From contig JAUVEK010000086.1 in assembly GCA_030594795.1 (NCBI GenBank), forward strand, positions 1 to 5,896: DNA of 5,896 nucleotides, in the 5' to 3' direction. The notes under the pieces are model-generated. The model was given only the letters and a program-made list of their open reading frames with translations. It was not told where the DNA came from and did not search any database. The position numbers and the translations under genes were made by a program. Position 1 is the first letter of the stretch. Every line of letters begins with the position of its first letter. Of the stretch, positions 1 to 5,030 are shown piece by piece. This DNA comes from Candidatus Nanohalarchaeota archaeon. Its GTDB lineage: Archaea > EX4484-52 > B79-G9.

Positions 1-96
1 GTCCTCATCACTCAGCTCCGCCTGCTCCTGGAGAACCTTAAGCCTCTCATGCACACTTAACTTGTAAAATCCTGAAATCTTTGAGCTTTTTGCCAT
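1..96 (-). CDS. mvaA: Class II HMG-CoA reductase, N-terminal fragment (gene runs off left edge)
   Basis: Reading the minus strand from ATG at 96 gives 32 uninterrupted codons to the window edge, beginning MAKSSKISGFYKLSVHERLK and ending in AELSDED. The pattern S-x-I-x-GFYKLS-x-x-ERL followed by a short helix and LS-D/E-E is the usual opening of class II (MvaA, 'degradative' type) HMG-CoA reductases, which interconvert HMG-CoA and mevalonate with NAD(P)H in the cytoplasm. Class I enzymes do not start this way. No catalytic residue is in view, since only the first tenth or so of the protein is present. The ATG at 96 is chosen because AAGGTGG lies 4 nt upstream. An in-frame ATG at 114 would add six residues but would place that site inside the gene. 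Class assignment rests on this short N-terminal motif alone; a complete class I enzyme lies 2 kb away on the same strand. Confidence 0.72.
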   Translation of the reverse strand, partial: MAKSSKISGFYKLSVHERLKVLQEQAELSDED

Positions 97-100
97 AAAA

Positions 101-107
101 CCACCTT
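101..107 (-). promoter_or_regulatory. Ribosome binding site of the class II HMG-CoA reductase
   Basis: The minus strand reads AAGGTGG, then TTTT, then ATG. It is complementary to the archaeal 16S rRNA 3' end (anti-SD CACCUCC type). It decides for the start at 96 over the in-frame ATG at 114 and implies a transcript with a leader. Confidence 0.6.
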
Positions 108-165
108 CAACCATCTATATGGCCACAAAACAACAATAGTCACCATGAATAAATACACGCTCAAA

Positions 166-175
166 CTTTAAAAAA
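166..175. promoter_or_regulatory. Possible TATA-like element in the divergent intergenic region
   Basis: The plus strand reads CTTTAAAAAA, the most AT-rich box between the class II HMG-CoA reductase (minus, start 96) and the 249-aa ORF (plus, start 229). Read leftwards it would place transcription start near 143. Read rightwards it would place it near 197, close to an ATG at 192. A second minus-strand candidate is the AT stretch at 148-155. The match to the archaeal TATA consensus is only partial, so its use and direction are guesses. Confidence 0.3.
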
Positions 176-228
176 CCAGTCTATTCCAGAAATGTTGCGC
201 TTGAAGCATTACAGGATTCAGATATTAC

Positions 229-978
229 TTGGAACAAATAAGATATTTAACCTTTTTGGAATATTTATCTACAGATGGTACTATGGTAAGAGATAAAGTA
301 GTAGAAGCAGTAGTAGGTTATGTTACTGAAAATCCATTTTTAGAGCCTTACAACCTTGAGTGGAAGAAAGACGAAAAGGTCTATGGCAAGAGTAGACATT
401 TGCAAGTATGTCCTGGAAAGGACGACGAAGTGAAACTGATTGCTTTTATAGGGACATCAAGAAAAGTAAGAGGTGAATATCCGAGATTAGAGTGTGAAAT
501 TGTTGATCCGAAGAATGGTATACCAGAAGCAATATTTACTCCATATATAAAAGACCTGCCAATTGAATATTATGATCGTTACGAGGAGGATGCGCAAAGT
601 TTTGATATCTGGAGTTGGTATGGGTCGCTTCCTGGTTGGATGAAAGAATCTACAAAATATCAGAGACCTAAGGAGACCACAGAATATAAACATTTTAAAT
701 ACTTGGCTCATATGAGAACTGACGATTTCGCTCTAGTGGACGAGGACAAAATTAAAGAAGAAGATGAAGAAACCAGAGAAATGGTACAATTAACGCTATT
801 ACATGCAGAATGCTTATTTTGCGAACTAGATAAACTGGAAAAAGGAGTGAGGATAACAGATGGGACTATTTATGTACCCCTTTTTTATCCTGAATTGATG
901 CAGACAGGATCAGGTTTGCCTTCACTCACTATTAAATGGGATTTACTTGAACCATATTTGAAGCAGGACTCAGTCTAA
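229..978 (+). CDS. Hypothetical acidic protein, 249 aa, unrecognised
   Basis: This is an uninterrupted reading frame with no family I recognise. The protein looks soluble: no signal peptide and no membrane segment. It is rich in Tyr, Trp, Glu and Asp, with a strongly acidic stretch around residues 168-184 that leads into a predicted helix (about 185-206) containing one CxxC pair (Cys195, Cys198). One CxxC alone does not support a zinc site. The start is uncertain. The TTG at 229 is the first usual start codon after an in-frame stop at 202-204, but no Shine-Dalgarno precedes it. The first in-frame ATG is at 283 (residue 19), also without a clear site. Sampled lines are about 38% GC, lower than the HMG-CoA reductase and mevalonate kinase genes, and the gene lies on the opposite strand to them, so it may be an acquired accessory gene. 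The fic gene 109 nt downstream has its own promoter, so the two need not form an operon. Confidence 0.65.
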   Translation: MEQIRYLTFLEYLSTDGTMVRDKVVEAVVGYVTENPFLEPYNLEWKKDEKVYGKSRHLQVCPGKDDEVKLIAFIGTSRKVRGEYPRLECEIVDPKNGIPEAIFTPYIKDLPIEYYDRYEEDAQSFDIWSWYGSLPGWMKESTKYQRPKETTEYKHFKYLAHMRTDDFALVDEDKIKEEDEETREMVQLTLLHAECLFCELDKLEKGVRITDGTIYVPLFYPELMQTGSGLPSLTIKWDLLEPYLKQDSV

Positions 979-1026
979 TTTTGGTAATAGATATTAGAAT
1001 TTATGCAGGCAATCAATATCATATCC

Positions 1027-1078
1027 TTACCCCTACAAATTGTAAAAATTCGCAATATTTATAAATATGTAGGGGTAA
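1027..1078. repeat. Perfect 11-bp inverted repeat bracketing the fic TATA box (candidate operator pair)
   Basis: The left arm TTACCCCTACA (1027-1037) and right arm TGTAGGGGTAA (1068-1078) are exact reverse complements. After one mismatch the match continues inwards for three more bases. Arm centres are 41 bp apart, close to four helical turns. The TATA box (1058-1065) lies between them, and the right arm occupies the space between TATA and the predicted start site. This arrangement fits a dimeric or looping repressor better than a terminator, because the 30-nt loop is long and no T-tract follows. No other copy of the arm was seen in the window. Confidence 0.7.
1058..1065 (+). promoter_or_regulatory. 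TATA box of the fic gene, predicting a leaderless mRNA
   Basis: TTTATAAA closely matches the archaeal TATA consensus. Its centre is about 27 nt before the A of the fic ATG at 1088, so transcription is expected to begin at or next to the start codon. That fits the absence of a usable Shine-Dalgarno site at normal distance. Confidence 0.6.
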
Positions 1079-1087
1079 TATGTTGTC

Positions 1088-1978
1088 ATGGTATCTGTCA
1101 GAAAAAAGAAAGTGGGTAATCAGGAATATTACTATCTCGAGCACAGTTTTCGAAAAAATACCCGGATAGAAAAAAAAGAGAAATATCTTGGAAAAGAGCT
1201 TCCTAAAAACATTGAAGAATTGAAAAAGCAGTTTGTTTCTGAAATATACAGGGATAAATGGTTTAATGTCTTCGGGAAAATAAAAGCCGGGTTTTGTGCG
1301 CAGAACAAAACAATGCCTCCTTCAGCATTTGAGAAAGAAAAAGAGACATTCATGATTCGGTTTACTTATGACACCAACAGGATAGAAGGCTCAACACTTA
1401 CATTAAGAGAGACAGCAGATTTGCTCGAAAGGGGAATAACTCCAGGGGCAAAATCCATGGAGGATGTATCAGAAGCAGAAGCGCACAAAAACGCGTTCTA
1501 TGAGCTGCTGGAATATAAAAAAGATATGTCTATGCAGATGGTTTTGTATTTTCACAAAAAATTACTAGAAAACACGAAAAAGGACATTGCAGGAAAAATC
1601 AGGCAGCATCAGGTGGCAATATCCGGGAGTAAATTCATGCCCCCCTTTCCTGCAGAGATATACCTGTTACTTACAGACTTTTTCAGGTGGTATCACCGTT
1701 ATAGAGATAAGATTCAACCAGTGGAGCTTGCTGCTCTGGTGCACCTGAAACTTGTAACAATTCACCCCTTTGCAGACGGAAACGGGAGAATAAGCAGGCT
1801 GATGATGAACTTTGTCCTGTATAAATATGGCTATCCCATGCTCAACATCCCTTATGAGAAAAGGGCTGGCTATTACAGGGCCCTGGAAAGAGCGCAAACG
1901 AAAAAAGATGAGAATATATTTCTACAATGGTTCTTCAGGAGATATTCAAAAGAGCAAAATAAATATTTATTGCCATAG
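1088..1978 (+). CDS. Fic-family protein adenylyltransferase, class II (N-terminal self-inhibitory motif)
   Basis: The 296-aa protein carries the complete Fic core HPFADGNGR at residues 226-234, followed by Arg237, so the HxFx(D/E)GNGRxxR signature is intact. In this family the His is the general base, the Asp/Glu binds Mg2+, and the enzyme transfers AMP from ATP to hydroxyl side chains of target proteins. TNRIEG at 96-101 matches the inhibitory motif (S/T)xxxE(G/N). Its Glu100 should reach the ATP site and hold the enzyme off. Because that motif lies N-terminal to the core, this is a class II Fic. The basic N-terminal module (about 1-60), with YYYLEHSFRKN and a KYLGKELP segment, looks strand-rich and recurs in archaeal Fic proteins; its role is unknown. 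No antitoxin gene is adjacent, as expected for a self-inhibited form. The ATG at 1088 fits the predicted leaderless start. The gene ends 10 nt from the convergent class I HMG-CoA reductase stop. Its target protein cannot be told from the sequence. Confidence 0.93.
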   Translation: MVSVRKKKVGNQEYYYLEHSFRKNTRIEKKEKYLGKELPKNIEELKKQFVSEIYRDKWFNVFGKIKAGFCAQNKTMPPSAFEKEKETFMIRFTYDTNRIEGSTLTLRETADLLERGITPGAKSMEDVSEAEAHKNAFYELLEYKKDMSMQMVLYFHKKLLENTKKDIAGKIRQHQVAISGSKFMPPFPAEIYLLLTDFFRWYHRYRDKIQPVELAALVHLKLVTIHPFADGNGRISRLMMNFVLYKYGYPMLNIPYEKRAGYYRALERAQTKKDENIFLQWFFRRYSKEQNKYLLP

Positions 1979-1988
1979 TTGAGTGCAT

Positions 1989-3212
1989 TCATTTTCCTCT
2001 GCCAAGCCTCGTATGCGCTTTCGCCACATCTCTTGACGTAAACGCAGAAAGAAGCGACAGCTCGCCGCAAAGCACAGCAGCGCCGACAATCTCTGCAAAC
2101 TTGTGCGCATTCTCACCAGACTTCTTTGACGCTCCCTGCACACCAAGAATCTCAAGCGCCTCCTTCTGTGTCCCAAGACCTGTCCCGCCCCCGACAGTTC
2201 CGACATTCAGGTTCGGTATGTAGACTGAGATATACAAATCATCACCAAGCATCTCGCATGTAGTGACACCCATGGCCGCTTCAGTAACGTGCGCAATATC
2301 CTGCCCGCACGCAAGAAATATAGCTGCTGCAATGTTCCCGTAATGCGCATTGAACCCCAGGCTGGATGCAACAGCCGAGCCAAGCAGGTTTTTGCGGTAG
2401 TTCACCTCAAAAATATGCTTTGCACTCGTTTTAAGCACTTTCTCTATTATCTCCTTCTTTATTATTGCCTCTGCATGCACGCTTTTTCCTCTTCCTGAAA
2501 TGAAATTGATTGCTGAGGGCTTCTTGTCTGTGCACACATTCCCGGAGAGGCTAATGCATTTTACTTTTGTCTCCTTGTCTACAAGTTCCCTTATTACTGC
2601 ATCGCATGCGATTACAGCCATGTTCATGCCCATCGCATCTTTCGTATCAAACACGAACCTCAAAAACACATTCCTTCCCACAATCCACGGCTGGATTTCT
2701 GTCAGCCTGCCGTACTTGGTTGTGCTTTCAGCAACCTTTTTTATGCGCAGGAAATTCTTCTTTACCCACGAGACAAACTCCTTTGATTCCCTGAGCCCGG
2801 ATGTGCGAAATACCGGCGCCCTTGTCATCCCCTTGTTCTCAGCATATACCAGGACACCGCCGGATTTCGTAGCAGCGCTGCACCCCCTGTTCACAGAAGC
2901 GACAAGCGCGCCCTCGCTAGTCGCAAGCGGGACATAATACTCCCCTTTTGCGCACTCGCCATTGACCTTAAGCGGTCCGGCAATCCCAAGCGGAACCTGT
3001 GTTGCCCCAATCATGTTTTCAATATTTTTCCTGCATGCAGTCTCTGTATCAATAATGCCGCTGCCAATGTTTTTGAGGCTTGCGCCCGTCAGTCTTTCAA
3101 CTGCCCTCCGGCGTATCTCAACAGCATCTTTTGATGAAACTAACGAATCCTCTTCATGCATCTTCATTTTTCCTTTGGCTATTTTCTCAACAAAATTATC
3201 CATACTAACCAC
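1989..3212 (-). CDS. hmgA: Class I 3-hydroxy-3-methylglutaryl-CoA reductase (NADPH)
   Basis: This 407-aa soluble protein has the usual length of archaeal class I HMG-CoA reductase and lacks the eukaryotic membrane domain. It reduces HMG-CoA to mevalonate with two NADPH, the committing step towards archaeal isoprenoid lipids. Numbering from the GTG at 3212, ENMIGATQVPLGIAGPL starts at residue 65. The catalytic set is complete: Glu100 in ATSEGALVAS, Lys230 in SGNVCTDKKPSAIN, Asp305 in ACGQDIAHVTEA and His400 near the C-terminus (DVAKAHT). DAMGMNM at 192-198 is the class I NADP-binding signature. Two starts are possible: GTG at 3212 or ATG at 3203 (residue 4, MDNFVEK). The upstream TATA-like box predicts transcription start near 3212-3216, so GTG would be leaderless and ATG would have about a 10-nt leader; I cannot decide between them. 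GC is high (about 53% in a sampled line), like the mevalonate kinase. The gene is convergent with fic and divergent from the AI-2E-family gene. Confidence 0.97.
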   Translation of the reverse strand: MVSMDNFVEKIAKGKMKMHEEDSLVSSKDAVEIRRRAVERLTGASLKNIGSGIIDTETACRKNIENMIGATQVPLGIAGPLKVNGECAKGEYYVPLATSEGALVASVNRGCSAATKSGGVLVYAENKGMTRAPVFRTSGLRESKEFVSWVKKNFLRIKKVAESTTKYGRLTEIQPWIVGRNVFLRFVFDTKDAMGMNMAVIACDAVIRELVDKETKVKCISLSGNVCTDKKPSAINFISGRGKSVHAEAIIKKEIIEKVLKTSAKHIFEVNYRKNLLGSAVASSLGFNAHYGNIAAAIFLACGQDIAHVTEAAMGVTTCEMLGDDLYISVYIPNLNVGTVGGGTGLGTQKEALEILGVQGASKKSGENAHKFAEIVGAAVLCGELSLLSAFTSRDVAKAHTRLGRGK

Positions 3213-3236
3213 ATATAATTAGAATTTTACCTCCAA

Positions 3237-3246
3237 CATATAAATG
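3237..3246. promoter_or_regulatory. Shared TATA-like box between class I HMG-CoA reductase and the AI-2E-family gene
   Basis: The plus strand reads CATATAAATG. Read on the minus strand it contains TTTATATG, a close archaeal TATA match. Read on the plus strand it offers ATATAAAT, a weaker one. Its centre lies about 29 nt from the GTG at 3212 and about 29 nt from the ATG at 3270, so both divergent genes could be transcribed leaderless from one box. No other convincing TATA box lies in the 57-nt intergenic gap. Confidence 0.5.
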
Positions 3247-3269
3247 CTTATTCCCATAAGTAATAATGC

Positions 3270-4334
3270 ATGAGCGCCAGAAACCATATATGGGGCTATT
3301 ACGGCATAATTCTTGCAGCGCTCCTGTTCATACTTGTTGCGCCGTTTCGCGACGTGATTGTGTATTCTGTTTTTGTATATTATATTGCACGGCCGTTCTA
3401 CAGCATAATGTTGCGCATCACAAGACTAAAGACATTCTCATCTATTTTTTCACTCATCATAGTCATACTCCCGATAATAGCCATAATAATATACACAGCA
3501 AATATTGGCGCAATCGAGCTGGCTAAATATGCAGAAAGCATTCCTGAGGAACAGAAATCACAATATGTTGACATGGTTATAGCAAAAATAAACATCACTG
3601 AAGATATGAGCAACCCGTGGGATTCCCTGTCAACCTTCGGGCGCGATAAAGAGTTTACAGCATCGCTTATGAACCTCTTTAAGCAGTCAACAGGATACTT
3701 TTTCACATTTCTTGGGTTCGTATTCAGCATCTTTCTGATATTCCTCATATCATTCTACCTTATAAGGGATGGAAAGAAGATAAGAAACCTGCTGGAAGAA
3801 GACATCTTCGATAATCAGGGGGTAGCAGAAAACTACTTTGCAGCCACAGACAAAGCCCTCTTTCGCATATTTTTTGGAAACATCTTAAATGCCATCATCA
3901 CAGCCATACTTGCAATGATAGTCTATAACCTGTTCAACACATACGCCCCACTGCACCTGCAATTGCCCTACCCGATACTTCTTGCAATACTTACAGGTGT
4001 CGCAAGCCTTGTCCCGATGATAGGAGTGAAACTTGTATGGATACCGACTATTATTTATCTTGCTGTAAATTCGTTTGTTGCAGGCACTGTTTTTGGTGAT
4101 GCTGTTTATCTTGCAGCGTTTTTAGTTGCAGTGAATGTGGTTGTTGATATGATTCCTGATTTTGCGCTGCGCCCTTTTGTGTCTGCAAGAGGGGTTCATA
4201 CAGGCGCCATGATGCTCTCATATATATTCGGCCCCCTTGTATTCGGGATAAGCGGAATCTTCATAGGCCCGATGATAGTAGTGCTTGCATCAAACTATGC
4301 AAAGATAGTGCTTCCTGCGCTGAAAGAGAAATAA
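3270..4334 (+). CDS. AI-2E family (PF01594-type) integral membrane transporter
   Basis: This 354-aa protein has the layout of the AI-2E / YdiK / PerM-like family: hydrophobic segments at about 9-25, 29-45, 56-77, 146-166, 199-219, 232-250, 254-272, 277-296 and 311-348, with a hydrophilic stretch (about 82-140) between the third and fourth. Family landmarks are FYLIRDGKK at 162-170, a Pro/Gly turn LVPMIGV at 247-253, and the C-terminal block DFALRPFVSARGVHTG leading to FGISGIFIGP at 325-334. Members are named for E. coli TqsA (autoinducer-2 export), but others act as Na+/H+ antiporters or have unknown substrates, so the cargo is not predictable here. ATG at 3270 is chosen because it opens the family-like N-terminus and fits the predicted start site; the ATG at 3266 is in another frame. 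It has no obvious functional link to the flanking mevalonate genes. Confidence 0.9.
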   Translation: MSARNHIWGYYGIILAALLFILVAPFRDVIVYSVFVYYIARPFYSIMLRITRLKTFSSIFSLIIVILPIIAIIIYTANIGAIELAKYAESIPEEQKSQYVDMVIAKINITEDMSNPWDSLSTFGRDKEFTASLMNLFKQSTGYFFTFLGFVFSIFLIFLISFYLIRDGKKIRNLLEEDIFDNQGVAENYFAATDKALFRIFFGNILNAIITAILAMIVYNLFNTYAPLHLQLPYPILLAILTGVASLVPMIGVKLVWIPTIIYLAVNSFVAGTVFGDAVYLAAFLVAVNVVVDMIPDFALRPFVSARGVHTGAMMLSYIFGPLVFGISGIFIGPMIVVLASNYAKIVLPALKEK

Positions 4335-4441
4335 ATCATAAAATATATATGATGTCGAGGAATTTCAAGAGTATAGAATATGGTAGTATACAAAGATTGA
4401 TGCAAGCCAAATATAGATGAATGAGCAAAAACAAATTAGCA

Positions 4442-4446
4442 TTTTT
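4442..4446 (+). terminator. Possible T-tract terminator after the AI-2E-family gene
   Basis: A run of five T lies 107 nt after the AI-2E-family stop, just before the convergent 126-aa gene ends. Archaeal RNA polymerase can terminate at short T-tracts, but a single T5 is weak support. The rest of 4335-4450 shows only a 6-bp AT hairpin (4335-4340 with 4348-4353) and no gene. Confidence 0.2.
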
Positions 4447-4450
4447 ACGT

Positions 4451-4831
4451 CTACTTACATCCCCTTATAACAAATTCAGCAGCTTTTACATAATCATCTA
4501 AGCTTCCTTTTGAAAAATCAAAAGCTTCTTTTAAAGTAACAGATTCACCAACTTCTTGCGAAAATTCAGGAGGTACGTAAAGACCCATGAGTCCACAATT
4601 ATAGGGAACTCTGCCTACTAAAGGATCACCAAGTGAACCTTGTTCCGTCATTCTGCTAGGTGATAGAGCTACACCTAGTACATATTCTCCTTTTTCTCTA
4701 ACAGAATCCGGCAATGATTCAATAACCGCAGAAATATGCTCTACACTAGGACCTGCGATGAATATATTTTCGCCTGCATAAACAAAATCTTGGACTTCGG
4801 AATTATCTGGTTTTCTAAGATTAATATTCAT
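4451..4831 (-). CDS. Hypothetical protein, 126 aa, unrecognised
   Basis: I recognise no family. The protein opens MNINLRKPDN and looks like a small soluble, acidic, mixed alpha/beta domain. A strand-like ENIFIAGPS (21-29) is followed by a helix (about 30-40), a second strand VLGVALSPS (51-59), a Gly/Pro-rich middle with RVPYNCGLMGLYVPPEF (74-90), and a C-terminal helix ending VIRGCK. There is no signal peptide or membrane segment. It is very likely a real gene: the ATG at 4831 has AGGAG seven nt upstream, and a good TATA box with a purine-rich flank lies at the right distance before that. Its GC (about 39% over two sampled lines) is well below that of the mevalonate kinase upstream on the same strand, so it may be acquired or fast-evolving. 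About 200 nt and its own promoter separate it from the kinase, so co-transcription is not required. Confidence 0.75.
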   Translation of the reverse strand: MNINLRKPDNSEVQDFVYAGENIFIAGPSVEHISAVIESLPDSVREKGEYVLGVALSPSRMTEQGSLGDPLVGRVPYNCGLMGLYVPPEFSQEVGESVTLKEAFDFSKGSLDDYVKAAEFVIRGCK

Positions 4832-4838
4832 CTCATAT

Positions 4839-4843
4839 CTCCT
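4839..4843 (-). promoter_or_regulatory. Shine-Dalgarno site of the 126-aa gene
   Basis: The minus strand reads AGGAG followed by seven nt and the ATG at 4831. It supports both the reality and the start of this otherwise unrecognised gene, and shows that not all genes in the window are leaderless. Confidence 0.7.
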
Positions 4844-4877
4844 GATTATTTTTTCTACTCTTAAATAGTGATGCGAT

Positions 4878-4885
4878 TTTATAAA
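4878..4885 (-). promoter_or_regulatory. TATA box of the 126-aa gene
   Basis: TTTATAAA is preceded on the minus strand by the purine-rich CGAAAGA, which resembles a BRE. The centre at 4881-4882 predicts transcription start near 4855, giving a leader of about 23 nt that includes the AGGAG site. The box is palindromic, but no gene follows it on the plus strand. Confidence 0.6.
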
Positions 4886-5017
4886 TCTTTCGGCTTTGTT
4901 TTTGCTACAAGTTTAGCCTCTTTCTCGATTTCATCGAACAACTATCAATCAAACATTTTATTTGTTTCAGACACTGTAAGAATTAAGTGAGAATGATTTT
5001 TCTGCTTCCTATTTTTC

Positions 5018-5022
5018 AAAAA
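5018..5022 (-). terminator. Possible T-tract terminator of mevalonate kinase
   Basis: On the minus strand a run of five T begins 9 nt after the kinase stop. This would suit archaeal intrinsic termination, but it is short. Apart from this and the 126-aa gene's promoter, 4886-5030 shows no gene, only small hairpins (TCGAT/ATCGA at 4925-4937). Confidence 0.25.
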
Positions 5023-5030
5023 GCTTAAAC

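Noticed and set aside
487..711. Minus-strand frame opposite the 249-aa gene
   Set aside because: It is wholly antisense, has no ribosome binding site, and has a composition consistent with reversed acidic coding sequence.
2289..3222. Series of plus-strand open frames (2289-2498, 2500-2937, 2567-2794, 2962-3222) opposite the class I HMG-CoA reductase
   Set aside because: They lie entirely antisense to a fully conserved enzyme, have low-complexity Ser/Pro/Leu composition typical of shadow frames, and lack start signals.
3229..3234. Minus-strand GGAGGT upstream of class I HMG-CoA reductase
   Set aside because: It lies 16 nt before the GTG and 25 nt before the ATG, too far for a Shine-Dalgarno site. 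The TATA position predicts it is upstream of the transcription start.
3266..3526. Plus-strand open frame starting at ATG 3266
   Set aside because: It overlaps the AI-2E-family gene in another phase. The 3270 frame gives the full membrane protein, whereas this one is Cys/His-rich with no family pattern.
4335..4353. ATCATA / TATGAT hairpin after the AI-2E-family stop
   Set aside because: A 6-bp AT-only stem without a T-tract is expected by chance in AT-rich intergenic DNA.
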